Positions 23,260 through 33,479 of a stretch of 64,000 nt of DNA are shown here, piece after piece. Position numbers and translations under genes: made by a program. Source of the DNA: Lenzites betulinus (lineage: Eukaryota; Basidiomycota; Agaricomycetes; Polyporales; Polyporaceae). A model generated the notes under the pieces. That model worked only from the letters and a program-made list of their open reading frames with translations, was not told where the DNA came from and searched no databases. Each line of letters starts with the position of its first letter. Positions within the stretch are counted from its first letter, which is position 1. Where the stretch lies: the NCBI GenBank assembly GCA_022264855.1, contig JABYQU010000002.1, positions 1-64,000 on the forward strand, in the 5' to 3' direction.

Positions 23260-26200
23260 TTGAATGCCGAGGCCAACGACAGACGACCGGCGGGACGCGG
23301 TATGCAAGGCATCGCCGAGCAGCCCGAAACCCCGCGGGACAACCATCCGGACCCGAGGCAAACAAACCTGCAGCGAGGACGTGAGAGCGAGGGGAACGGA
23401 CGCAAGAAGAAGAAGACCAGAGCGAGAGTAAAGATGGCTACCCTAAACATGAGAGGGCAAGGAGGGCCCACCGACTGCGACCCAAGCGAGAAATGGCTGA
23501 GGCTCAACCAATTAGTGAGAGACGCGAAAATAAGCATCCTGGCACTGCAAGAAACACACCTGCCCCAAGAACGTGCCGATCGCCTGAACAACATCTTCAA
23601 CGACTCGATCAGAATAATAACCTCCCCCGACCCGGCCGCCCCGACGGCGGCGAGAGGCGTAGCATTCGTCCTAAACAAAAGACTCATCAACGCGGAGGAA
23701 GCGACACACGAAGAGATAATCGCTGGTAGAGCCATGAGTGTGAGCGTCCCATGGGGCGCGAACAGACGCCTCAACATACTAAACGTATACGCTCCTAATG
23801 CGACGAGTGAGAACGCAACCTTCTGGACAGAGATCAAAGAGGCCCACACGCACCCGAACACAACGCACCCGGACATAATGATGGGGGACTTCAACATCGT
23901 GGAACATCCGCGAGACAGACTGCCGGAGAGACAGGACAACGAGACGGCGACGGAAGCACTGGCGACTCTGGTTAGAACACTGCACATGAAGGACGGATGG
24001 CGTGAATCAGAAATGACAAAGAAGTGTTTCACATACCTCCAGAGCAGCACAGGCAGCCAGTCGAGACTCGATAGAATATATGTCAAAGACGCCATGCTAC
24101 CCAAAACAGCTGACTGGGACATCGTTAGCGCAGGAATAAAAACAGACCACCAGATGGTGACAGCCTCGGTCGCAAACTACAACACCCCCTATGTAGGCAA
24201 AGGCCGCTGGACAATGCCCACTAGTATCATAGAAGATGCGGACTTCCTGAAATACGTCACGGAGGAGGGTATCAAAGTGATGTCGAAACTACAAGAAACA
24301 CGCGAACGAACACAAGATGTAAACCCACAGAGGCTATACCTGACCTTCAAGGAGGCGGTGAGACAGAGAGCCAAACAGAGAACGAAGGAGCTATACTCCA
24401 AATGGGACAAGAAGATAAAAGCACTGAGAGACGGACTGACGTCAACGCTGAACCAATCGGTTGACACGTTGGACGATGAGGAGGAAGCACGGAGGCTGAC
24501 CTCTGCTGCGCTCCTACAACAGAAGATCGACAGGATAGAGATAAGACGCTTCGAGAAGAAGAGAGAAAACCTCAAGACGAAACAGTGGATCGAAGGAGAC
24601 TCCCTCACAAAGTTCTGGGTGAGACAGGGCAAACCCAAAACGCCAAACACCCCCTTCTACGAACTCAAAGACACCCGTGACGGAGAAGTCCGATACATCA
24701 GCAGAACAAGCAGGATGGCGGAACTTGCGAAAGCACACTATGACGGCATACAAGCCGACAACCAAGATGACCTGCCTGACACGCACGACGCGGCAATCCA
24801 AACAGCACTAGAGGACGTCTCCGCGAAACTGACACCAAGACAAAAAGGAGACCTGGCAAAGAAACTCACCAAAGAGGACGTCCTGGATGCTATTCGGGAC
24901 ACAGCAAAAGGGAAAGCGGCGGGCCTTGATGGCATACCAGCTGAACTCTGGAAGACGCTGCTGAACAAGTGGGAAAAAGATACCAAGAACGACAAACCCG
25001 CCTTCGACGTGGGCGCCCTGCTGAGGATGGTTTTCAACGACATCGAAACACACGGTGCGATGGAGCCTACCGACTTCGCCAAGGGCTGGATATGCCCAAT
25101 ATACAAGCTAAAGGGGGACAGAAGAGAAATCGTCAACTACAGGCCAATAACAGTCCTCAACGCAGACTACAAAGTCTTCACCAAAGCACTAACAAACAAA
25201 CTTACGAACTGCATCGCTGACCTGATACACCCAGACCAATCCGGCTTCATCAGAGGAAGGAAGATATACGACAACGTTAAACTCACCAAACTGATCATAA
25301 ACTACGCGGAAGCGGAAGAAGTCGAAGGCGCGATCGTCGCGCTAGACCAAGAGAAAGCATATGACAGGATCAGCCACGAGTACCTATGGGAAGCAATGAA
25401 GAAGATGAACATACCGATGAACTTCATCAACACGGTGAAATCACTATACCGCGCAGCGGAAAGCGCGGTTATGCTAAACGGAGTACTGAGTAAGACTTTC
25501 AAGATAACAAGAGGGGTAAGACAAGGAGACCCGCTCTCATGCCTCCTCTTCAACATAGCGATAGAACCCCTCGCATGTACCCTGCGCGCATCGAATCTAA
25601 AGGGACTCGAAATACCGGGCGAGACGGAACGCCTCGTAGCAACACTGTTCGCGGACGACACAACCGTCTTCCTGAGTGCGGCAGACGAGTACAGAGACCT
25701 GACCGCTGTACTAAACAAGTGGTGCACCGGAGCAAGAGCCAAATTCAACGCAGGCAAAACCGAGATGATACCAGTCGGCCCCGAGGACTACCGGAGGAGA
25801 ATGTGCGAACAACGGAAAATGAGACCGGATGCAGACACCATCCCGAGCGGGGTGCGAATCGCAGAAGACGGAACGGCCGTGAGGGTCCTGGGGTCATGGA
25901 TAGGTAACAACACAAACGACGAGGTGCCATGGGCGACGATAGTAAAAACCATCAAAGCAAACCTCGAAAGGTGGAACGCCAAGAACCCGACCATGAAAGG
26001 GCGAAGGCTCATCCTGAACATGGAACTCGGCGGAAGGACACAATACCTGACAAAAGTACTCGGGATGCCCAAGACGGTAGAAGCCACGCTCGAGAAAGAA
26101 GGGACAAACTTCATGTGGGGCGGCAAGAAAAGACCCAGAGTCGGGCGAGACACCCTAGTCAAAAAGGTCAATGAGGGCGGGCTAGCCATGATTGACCTCA

Positions 26201-28290
26201 AAGCCCGAAACGAGGCCATAGATCTCATGTGGCTGAAGGGATACCTGGACCTCAGCCCCGCACGGCCTCGATGGGCGTCCGTAGCGGACGCGATCCTCGC
26301 AAACGCGATTGCAAGCGACTCAAGGACAGTCGACGTAGAAGCAAGGACGAACGCGTTCCTGCAAAGATGGAACATAAGCACAAGGCGGTCGACAGGCCTG
26401 CCCCATGACCTAGCACGGATGATAAAAACGGCGAAGAAACACAATGTATCCACAGACCTGCCAAACCCGGGCGAAGAACTCAAAGCTCTCATGCCCATAT
26501 GGTACCACGTTGGGGCAACGCAAGGAAGAGCGTCCGAGAACACGCCAACAAACAGGTGCCTCAGGAGAAACCACAAAGTACAAACCGTAGCGGCATGCCT
26601 CAAGATAGCGAAGAGGCGAACCACAGTGCCGGAGCACCGGCAAACAAAGGACTGTGGATGCAGAGAATGCACACGAGACAGACGAGAACTGCAGTGCAAA
26701 GCCCCCTTCAAGTGCATAAGAGCCGCAAGAAAGGCGATCGAAAGGCTAAACGACAAGTGGAAGCCAGAGGAGAACCGCGAGAAGGACGGCCTGAGCCTGA
26801 CAAGACGAAGAAAGGATGCGAACACGATAGCGGTAAGCACGGGCGACGATGTCCTCTTCAACCCGTCCACCACAGAAGAAGCCCCGCTCTCGAGCGCCTT
26901 CCGTGTCTTCTGCAAGAACGCCCAGCCGGGTGAGACCGCAATGCGACGCCGGCCAGCAGGAAGGCAGGTACCACGCGAAAGCACCACGGTGTTCACGGAC
27001 GGATCCTGCACTAATAATGGATGCGAAAACGCGAAAGCCGGCGCGGGAGCATGGTTCGGAGAGAACGACGAACGAAACACGTCCAGCAGAGTCCCAGGAA
27101 GCAACCAATCCAATCAAACAGGAGAAGTCTTCGCGGCGATCATCGCAGCCGCGAAGACGCCGCCCTTTGCACCTCTCAAGATAGTAACAGACTCGAAATA
27201 CGTCTTCAACGCGCTCACTAGGGACATGGTCCGATGGGAGCAGAGAGGATGGCTCGACGTCGCCAACCAAGACATCATCCAGGAACTGATCGCCCTGCTC
27301 AGAGAAAGATGCGCGCCCACCTGGATACAATGGGTCAAAGGGCACAGCGGGGTCGAAGGAAACGAAAAAGCAGACGCACTAGCAGCGCGCGGAGTAGACA
27401 AAGACATCAACACAGCAAGAGAGGGCCTGAGGAAACACGACGCCAGGTACCTGGCCAAAGGCGCCGCCCTAAAACACCTGACACAGAGCCTAGCGTACAG
27501 GGCAATCAGACAAGAACTGAAACGCGACCCCCGAAAGAGAACGGCACTCACGATCGCTAGAATACAGACGACGTTGAACGAAGACCACAACCTGTTTCCC
27601 AAGGAAGAAAAACTATGGCGCGACCTGAGAAGACCAGAGATCAGTAGACGGGCAAGCGACTTCCTCTGGAGATGCATGCACGAAGCGTACAAAGTCGGCG
27701 ACTACTGGAGCAACATACCCGGCTACGAGCAACGGGAGACATGCAGGAAATGCGAGGTGGTCGAGACGATGGAGCACATCCTCACCGAATGCGACGCCCC
27801 CGGCAGAGCAACCCTGTGGAACCTGGCAAACGAAGCACTAAGAGCAAAAGGGATGGAGACCCAAGCCCTGGCATACGGCGCAATCATTGGAGCGGCGTCC
27901 CTCGCCCTACCAAGCGCGGAAGACGGCAAAACGGCGGGCCGCGAAAGATTCCTGAGAATTGTCGTGTCGGAAACCGCGCACCTAGTGTGGAAAACACGAT
28001 GTGAGAGAGTAATAAACAGAGAGAACGAGCCGGAGGCGTACCACTCCGAGCAAGAACTCCAAAACGCGTGGAGAGCGGCCATGAACAACCGCCTGCGACT
28101 TGACGTAGACATGACCAACAAAAAGTGGAGGAGCAGAACCCTCCCCAAGAACCTAGTCCTATCAACATGGGAGGGTGTCCTCGAGAACGAACAGGACCTG
28201 CCAAGCGACTGGATCAGAACGAAGGGGGTTTTAGTGGGTATTGGCAAGAGACTACGACGAGAAATGGCGCACCAACGCCACCAACCATAA
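23260..28290 (+). CDS. Retrotransposon ORF2: AP-endonuclease, reverse transcriptase, RNase H, 1,676 aa
   Basis: The polyprotein that nicks target DNA and copies the element RNA into it. The endonuclease starts at Met59 (KMATLNMRG), a likely alternative start, with LQETH, GDFN (about 209) and TDH (296-297). The reverse transcriptase has GKAAGLDGIPAELW, VNYRPITVLNADYK, HPDQSGFIRGR, ALDQEKAYDRI, RGVRQGDPLSCLLFN and FADD (797-800). RNase H has TDGSC (Asp1247), Glu1289, Asp1311, a WVKGHSG histidine and Asp1372. A C-terminal zinc motif CRKCEVVETMEHILTEC lies at about 1495-1511. There is no internal stop or frameshift. The stop codon TAA 28288-28290 is also the left target duplication of the 273-bp inserted element. 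Confidence 0.96.
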   Translation: MNAEANDRRPAGRGMQGIAEQPETPRDNHPDPRQTNLQRGRESEGNGRKKKKTRARVKMATLNMRGQGGPTDCDPSEKWLRLNQLVRDAKISILALQETHLPQERADRLNNIFNDSIRIITSPDPAAPTAARGVAFVLNKRLINAEEATHEEIIAGRAMSVSVPWGANRRLNILNVYAPNATSENATFWTEIKEAHTHPNTTHPDIMMGDFNIVEHPRDRLPERQDNETATEALATLVRTLHMKDGWRESEMTKKCFTYLQSSTGSQSRLDRIYVKDAMLPKTADWDIVSAGIKTDHQMVTASVANYNTPYVGKGRWTMPTSIIEDADFLKYVTEEGIKVMSKLQETRERTQDVNPQRLYLTFKEAVRQRAKQRTKELYSKWDKKIKALRDGLTSTLNQSVDTLDDEEEARRLTSAALLQQKIDRIEIRRFEKKRENLKTKQWIEGDSLTKFWVRQGKPKTPNTPFYELKDTRDGEVRYISRTSRMAELAKAHYDGIQADNQDDLPDTHDAAIQTALEDVSAKLTPRQKGDLAKKLTKEDVLDAIRDTAKGKAAGLDGIPAELWKTLLNKWEKDTKNDKPAFDVGALLRMVFNDIETHGAMEPTDFAKGWICPIYKLKGDRREIVNYRPITVLNADYKVFTKALTNKLTNCIADLIHPDQSGFIRGRKIYDNVKLTKLIINYAEAEEVEGAIVALDQEKAYDRISHEYLWEAMKKMNIPMNFINTVKSLYRAAESAVMLNGVLSKTFKITRGVRQGDPLSCLLFNIAIEPLACTLRASNLKGLEIPGETERLVATLFADDTTVFLSAADEYRDLTAVLNKWCTGARAKFNAGKTEMIPVGPEDYRRRMCEQRKMRPDADTIPSGVRIAEDGTAVRVLGSWIGNNTNDEVPWATIVKTIKANLERWNAKNPTMKGRRLILNMELGGRTQYLTKVLGMPKTVEATLEKEGTNFMWGGKKRPRVGRDTLVKKVNEGGLAMIDLKARNEAIDLMWLKGYLDLSPARPRWASVADAILANAIASDSRTVDVEARTNAFLQRWNISTRRSTGLPHDLARMIKTAKKHNVSTDLPNPGEELKALMPIWYHVGATQGRASENTPTNRCLRRNHKVQTVAACLKIAKRRTTVPEHRQTKDCGCRECTRDRRELQCKAPFKCIRAARKAIERLNDKWKPEENREKDGLSLTRRRKDANTIAVSTGDDVLFNPSTTEEAPLSSAFRVFCKNAQPGETAMRRRPAGRQVPRESTTVFTDGSCTNNGCENAKAGAGAWFGENDERNTSSRVPGSNQSNQTGEVFAAIIAAAKTPPFAPLKIVTDSKYVFNALTRDMVRWEQRGWLDVANQDIIQELIALLRERCAPTWIQWVKGHSGVEGNEKADALAARGVDKDINTAREGLRKHDARYLAKGAALKHLTQSLAYRAIRQELKRDPRKRTALTIARIQTTLNEDHNLFPKEEKLWRDLRRPEISRRASDFLWRCMHEAYKVGDYWSNIPGYEQRETCRKCEVVETMEHILTECDAPGRATLWNLANEALRAKGMETQALAYGAIIGAASLALPSAEDGKTAGRERFLRIVVSETAHLVWKTRCERVINRENEPEAYHSEQELQNAWRAAMNNRLRLDVDMTNKKWRSRTLPKNLVLSTWEGVLENEQDLPSDWIRTKGVLVGIGKRLRREMAHQRHQP

Positions 28291-28563
28291 CACCGGGGGC
28301 ACCATCCTGTGTTACACCTCGTTATATGATGATTATATGGTATCCTTTGACCATATAAAGCACGCCTTTATACGACTCTTTCTTCTTGAAAACATTGAAA
28401 CAAAACAGGAAAATTGTGTAACATGCTAATCATACTTTGAATGCCTCGTGTGATAAAAATGTAGTCAAAGTGGCACACACTGAGCCACTGAAAACACATT
28501 TGGACATTGGTCAGGGTGTGATCACTGTTTTACACAAGGTTTTATGACATGGTGCCCCCGGTG
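28291..28563. mobile_element. 273-bp inverted-repeat element (MITE) nested at the ORF2 stop codon
   Basis: The left end caccgggggcaccat and its exact reverse complement at the right end form perfect 15-bp terminal inverted repeats. TAA flanks both sides (28288-28290 and 28564-28566). The interior is AT-rich, unlike the AC-rich host element, and has no ORF. A second, imperfect inverted stretch (cctgtgttacac against its counterpart near 28530) lies just inside the ends. A 3-bp TAA duplication suits the PIF/Harbinger type. If TA is the duplication, Tc1/mariner is possible. Removing it and one TAA rejoins ORF2 to its 3' UTR with the same stop codon. Confidence 0.85.
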
Positions 28564-28566
28564 TAA

Positions 28567-28722
28567 GCCGCGCCCGAGTCCCACACTGCCAAGCAGGCGT
28601 GCGTAAAAGCATTTCCCCCGTTGGTGCAGAGGGTGAGATCCCCCCAAATACCATAGCCTACCCGGCGGAGGGCCTACGGCCTGGAAGCTGGGGCGCACCA
28701 AAAAAAAAAAAAAAAAAAAAAA
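28567..28722 (+). other. Retrotransposon 3' UTR end and poly(A) tail
   Basis: GC-rich 3' UTR of about 130 bases, then 23 A residues at 28700-28722. No AATAAA signal lies just before the tail. The poly(A) abuts the right target duplication. Confidence 0.9.
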
Positions 28723-28737
28723 GAATGGCTGCATTGT
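28723..28737 (+). repeat. Right target-site duplication of the retrotransposon
   Basis: Exact second copy of the 15-mer found at 16658-16672. Host sequence resumes at 28738, so the original convergent spacer between eIF3k and the transporter gene was only about 430 bases. Confidence 0.93.
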
Positions 28738-28978
28738 ACAGAGTGAGCATCCGTGGCAGGTAGGTTTCTCGCAGCCTATAGATGGATGGATGGTATCAGT
28801 ATGTGACGTGTCTACGTATGCGCGTAAGCAAGATACAGAGCGTATAGCACAACAACAGCATGGCAAGTGTCTGCAATATCTTCTCAATGTCGCATCGTTC
28901 TCCCGTATCCCAAATTTCTCTATCGCTATATGCTTCTCCCCTCCTCCTTTCCTCCCCTCCACCTGAGAGACTGCAAGG

Positions 28979-31285
28979 TCACAGCTCAGGCACCGGCGCC
29001 GCCGTCATAAACGCACACGCCGTCCCCCACATCGACATACTCGCACTAACCACCAACAGCGCGCCGTCCCACCACCCGCACCTCCGCCACCACGACTCCG
29101 CGCCCGCGCCCGCCCCGACGCCCAGAGTGCCCGCGCTGCCGCTCAGCGCGATCTTCGCGAGCACCGGGCCGATGACGCACAGCACGAACGAGAACGTGGA
29201 CCCGAGCACGGCCATGACCGCCGCGAACTCGGGCACGACGATCGACACGGCGACGGCGGCGGCGGTGAGCGCCGCGCGCTCGAGCGCGATGAGCGCGCTC
29301 TTTACTGCGCGTGGACTGGTGCGCAGCGGGGCGCCGGCGTTGGGGAGCGTCGTGCCGTGCTCGGAGGCGGCGGCGATGCCGGAGGTGTCGATTCCGAGGA
29401 GCACTTCGAGCGTGACGTTCAGCTGGGGTGGGGGTCAGCATCAGTGCGGTGCGTAGGTATTTATAACGGGACGTACGGGTCGGGCTGCGAGCGCGAACTT
29501 GGACCTAGAGGGAAATAGTCAACTTTGGTTTGCACCCCTTGCATTCACGGGAACGTACAGAGGCGTAATAACGAGCCCCCACAGGGCGACCGTGTTCAGG
29601 GACGGATGAACATTGTGCTTCATCAAATCCTGGCTGAACTGCAGAGTGTCAACACGGCGGGCGTCAGTAAAATCCCACCGGATGCGATATTCAGAGCCAC
29701 AGTACCTCATCGCTGACAGAGTTACCAAACATCATGTACCCAGCGACGCCTAAAACAGCGTATATGCCGGTGGCAATGGCGAACGCCCAGTTGATCATCT
29801 CGTCGAACCGTGACGGGTCGATCATGTCCCTCGCGAGCGTCGGGATAACCGCATGGCCCGAAAACTGTTCGTACATTAGCCTGGAGTCGCATTTAGGCGA
29901 CCGGGAAGGATACGCACTCCAGCCATGAACAATCCGAACGCAACGCCGAGCTCCCGGTAGTTGTCGATGCCCAGGCTCATGTCCGCAGGCTTCCACAAAC
30001 TGCCTGGGCTGTCGAATTTGGTGAACCCGTCGAAGAGAATGATGCCAATGATGGCTACGAGAGAGAATATGCCTGCGATGGACGCGTAGGAGAGCACGGA
30101 GAGCGGCATGAGCACCGCGGGTATCAAGCTGTCGAATGTACGCGTCAGCTGGGTTTCAACGTGAGCATGAGCGCAATATAACGTACATTACAAGCCCGAT
30201 TATCTTGTACGTGTTCGGGGAGTAGTGGGGTATCACGGCGTAGAGGGAGTCTGCGTACAATGTCACGAGCGCGACGCTGAGACAGTGTCAGAGTTTTCCG
30301 AGGTCAAACAACGTGAAGGACATACCAAACTGTGAAGAGCTCCAGCCCGAAGATTGCGCTGATAAACGGCGAGGAGCGCGCCCCGAAGGCTTTGCGACCA
30401 ATATCCGCATAAGACCGTATGTGCGGGTCAGAGAGAACGATCCGCGCAAGAATCTTTGCACTGTCACAGGCGAGTGAATAAATGCCGCCGCACGATAAAT
30501 GACCAGACTTACGTGTAGCAAGAGATGTAGCCGTATGAGATAATGATGAACGAACCACCTATCCACCCCGCGTACGAAAACGCGAGGGGTTCTGAGAGCA
30601 TTCCTATACCGAACAGTACGGCCACGGCATTCAGGAGCTGTTCCCCATCGCGTGAGCATTTGGATCGAGACGGTAAGGAGCTGCGTATGCTCACGGTTTG
30701 GGCAAACGTGCTCTGCCCGAGATGCTGCACTTTGGGTTCCGCTTTGGAACGGACGCTGACCCGGGACACGCGCCGTTGTATGGCGGCGTACTGTGGTCCT
30801 TCGCGGACAGACTGTGCCGGAACGGGAAGGCCGAGGGGGGCCGGCTGCTTCACGAGGAGCGGGGTCCGCTCTGCGGCCCGTGGAGTGGGAACGTCTTCAT
30901 AGGCCGGGGTTCTGGGATAGCGAGGGCTCGGGATGGTGGGGGTAGCAAAGTCAAAGGTGCGTTCGGCGGTGGATGGCCCCGGGGTGAGGTCCTCGTCCCA
31001 CTGTATGTTGGCGAGGAGGGCATCCTCGCCGGTGCTCCTGGCGCGCTCGCGGACCGAACGCGGGACCTCTTCGATCAAGTCCTCCTCCTCCTCGTATCCG
31101 TCCTCGAGGTCGTCTGGAAAGACAGACTCTGTGTCTTGAGGACCACTGCGTCCCGACGACGAGGAGACAGAGCCAGCAACGAAGTCAGAGTGCTGGGCCT
31201 GTGCACGGCGGTCTGTGGGGAGGATAGGAAGTCGTACGGAGGGTGGAGAGAAGGAGAGAAAAACGCGCACAGGCTTGGAAGGCAT
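28979..31285 (-). CDS. AVT1: Vacuolar amino-acid transporter of the AVT1/SLC36-like (AAAP) family, 620 aa
   Basis: AAAP carriers move neutral amino acids across the vacuolar membrane with protons. Exons are 31285-30695, 30637-30513, 30460-30326, 30276-30187, 30128-29918, 29864-29706, 29638-29559, 29504-29477 and 29422-28979 (1,863 nt). The first 195 residues are a cytosolic acidic and Ser/Pro-rich tail (EDGYEEEEDLIEEVPRS). The transporter core begins LLNAVAVLFGIGMLSEPLAF, the family signature. Then come IGRKAFG, SLYAVIPHYSPNTYKIIGL, LMPLSVLSYASIAGIFSL, FSGHAVIPTLARDMIDPSRF and GYMMFGNSVSDE, with about ten membrane helices in all. Exon 8 is only 28 nt. Substrate and AVT paralogue (AVT1 rather than AVT3/4) are inferred. 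Start 31285 is the only good ATG before the acidic tail. Confidence 0.9.
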
Positions 31286-31943
31286 CTATGACGCTGCTAG
31301 CGGACTGGTAGGAGCCCGAGATGATTGCAGCGGGGAGCGACATGGCGGCGAGTCGTGAAGGTCGTTAGAGTCGTGACAGCGAGCAAGCAGGGTGCCGGAG
31401 GAGGGCGCGATGGAGAGGAGGAGGTGGCGGATAAGATAGGGCAGGGTCGCAGGGAAGAAACAAGGTCCTGATGGCGGCCTCCCCGTCCCTTCCGCAGATC
31501 CTGCCCCTTCTCGAGCTTTCTCCGTCCGACGATGGCCTCCCGCGTGCAGTTCAGTTGCCCGGAATATATGCTGCCTCCGTTTGGCTGCCAGGTTGGACTA
31601 CTTCCAGTTCCCGCCCGAAAGGGTGGTCAAAGTCGATGACGCAACTGCACGACTTTATCTGCAGAGCCCACACATATGACAGCCCATACGACGGTCCAGG
31701 ACTGTCGAACCTTCGCATCTACCACCATCATCTCCCTGGGTCCAGCTGGTCGTCTCGTCTCGTTCATTTCGCGGTGTCTATAGCACACGATCGAAACTCA
31801 CATACATGACGTCATCCCACACTTGGCTGCAATCACAGGCCGAACCGCGCTTTGCCTCACACACTCAACTTGACGCGTTGAGCGATCTGCCCCGCTAGCT
31901 GTGCTCGACGCCCAGCTGCATGCATTAGACGACGTCAACAACC
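31286..31943. other. Divergent promoter region, transporter and steryl ester hydrolase
   Basis: About 658 bases between two divergent start codons. No ORF of note and no clear TATA box. The part near 31300-31450 is purine-rich on the plus strand, which is the pyrimidine-rich leader of the minus-strand gene. Confidence 0.5.
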
Positions 31944-33479
31944 ATGGCCCGCCTTCCCTTCATCGGCCGCCTTACCAGCCGCGATTATGTCGCGCTCGTC
32001 GCCGGCGGTCTCTTCGTTTTCCTCGAGACCATCCTCACCTTCGTTATCGCCCTCCTCCCGAAATCCATCATTCAGTGGTTCTACGACCGTTCCCGCCACC
32101 TCTTCCACTTCATCGTCGGTCCGCCCCTACCCAAGTCCGATGAACACCACCTCGCTGAGCGCATCCGCCGTGCAGAAGATTTTCAGAAGCTCTGCGAGAT
32201 CTTCGGCTACGAGCACGAGGAGCACGTCGTCCTCACCAAAGACGGCTACCTTCTCGGCCTCCACCGCCTTCCCGCCAAGAAGGGAGAGGTCAGACACTCC
32301 TTTGGCACCTCAACTGGCAAGCCCGTCGTCTATCTCCACCATGGCCTCCTCATGAACTCCGAGGTCTGGGTCTGCCTCACCGATCCCCGGCGCTCCGTTG
32401 CCTTTACCCTTGTCGAGCTCGGGTTCGACGTCTGGCTCGGCAACAACCGCGGAAACAAGTACTCCAAGAAGTCCATCCACCACAACCCCAACTCGGCCAA
32501 GTTCTGGGACTACAGCATCGATGACTTTGCGTGGCACGACATTCCCGACTCCATCTCCTACGTCCTCTCCGTAACCAAGGAGCCCAGCCTGAGCTATGTC
32601 GGCTTCAGCCAGGGAACCGCGCAGGCCTTCGCGGCGCTCAGTATCCACCCCCCGCTAAACGAGAAGATCAACGTCTTCATCGCGCTCGCGCCCGCGATGA
32701 GCCCCGCCGGACTCGCCGCGTCCGTCGTAGACAGTCTCATGAAAGCCTCGTACGCCCGCCCGCTTCCCCGCCGTGCCTCCCGATCCGATTTGAGCTAACT
32801 CCCCTCCCGCAGCCCGACGCTCCTCTTCCTCATCTTCGGCCGGAAGTCGATCATGTCCTCCGTGCCCGGCTGGCAATCGCTGCTCTACCCGCCCGTGTTC
32901 TCCGCCGCGATCACGGCCTCCCTGCGCTGGCTCTTCAACTGGCGCTCGCTGAACATCGCGCCGCTCCAGAAGCACGCCGCCTACACGCACCTGTACTCGT
33001 ACGCGTCGGTCAAGTCCGTCGTGCACTGGTTCCAGATCATGCGCAACGCCAAGTTCCAGATGTACGACGACGACGTGCAGCGCGTGATGCTCATCCGCCG
33101 CGCTGCGCCACGCCCCGCTGGCGCGGTCTCTGCGTACGCGCCCGCGCGCTTCCCGACGCGCAACATCGTGTCCCCCATCGTGCTCCTCTACGGTGACTCG
33201 GACTCGCTCGTCGACATCGATGTGATGCTGCACGAGCTCCCGAAAAGCTCCGTTGTCGCGCGCCGCCTGCACGGCTACGAGCACCTCGACGTGATCTGGG
33301 GCGCGGGAGTCGACCGCGACGTTATCCCGCACGTCGTCGACGCGCTCCGGAAGTACGCCGTCGAGCCGGAGCGTCTCGCGGGCGAGCTCAAGATGACGAA
33401 CGGCACGTCGTCGACGGACTATGGCGAGTACACTGGGACGTCGACCCCGGCGGACAACGGTTCGGTGTACGACAGCTAA
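31944..33479 (+). CDS. Steryl ester hydrolase / acid-lipase family protein (TGL1/YEH-like), 490 aa
   Basis: Membrane-bound lipase that splits sterol esters to sterol and fatty acid on lipid droplets or the plasma membrane. Exons are 31944-32749 and 32813-33479 (1,473 nt). An N-terminal membrane anchor (VALVAGGLFVFLETILTFVIALL) is followed by the alpha/beta-hydrolase lipase domain: FGYEHEEHVVLTKDGYLLGL, VYLHHGLLMNSEVW, LGFDVWLGNNRGNKYS, FWDYSIDDFAWHDIPDSI. The nucleophile Ser is in GFSQG. The acid is probably the Asp of GDSDSLVD and the base the His of GYEHLDVIWG. The C-terminus is Ser/Thr-rich and disordered. Substrate choice between sterol ester and triglyceride is not decided by the sequence. 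Confidence 0.93.

Larger units (their letters stand above)
16673..28722 (+). mobile_element. Full-length 12.05-kb non-LTR retrotransposon (EN-RT-RNase H type)
   Basis: A LINE-type element that inserted by target-primed reverse transcription. It runs from 16673 to the end of the poly(A) at 28722, flanked by perfect 15-bp duplications. In order it has a leader with four 13-bp repeats, an unrecognised ORF at 17784, a long T-poor spacer, an ORF1 region with a zinc knuckle, ORF2 with endonuclease, reverse transcriptase, RNase H and a zinc motif, a 3' UTR interrupted by a 273-bp inverted-repeat element, and a poly(A) tail. Fungal Tad-like elements have this order of ORF2 domains but are usually nearer 7 kb. 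The identical duplications and intact ORF2 point to a recent insertion. Clade assignment is inference. Confidence 0.95.
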
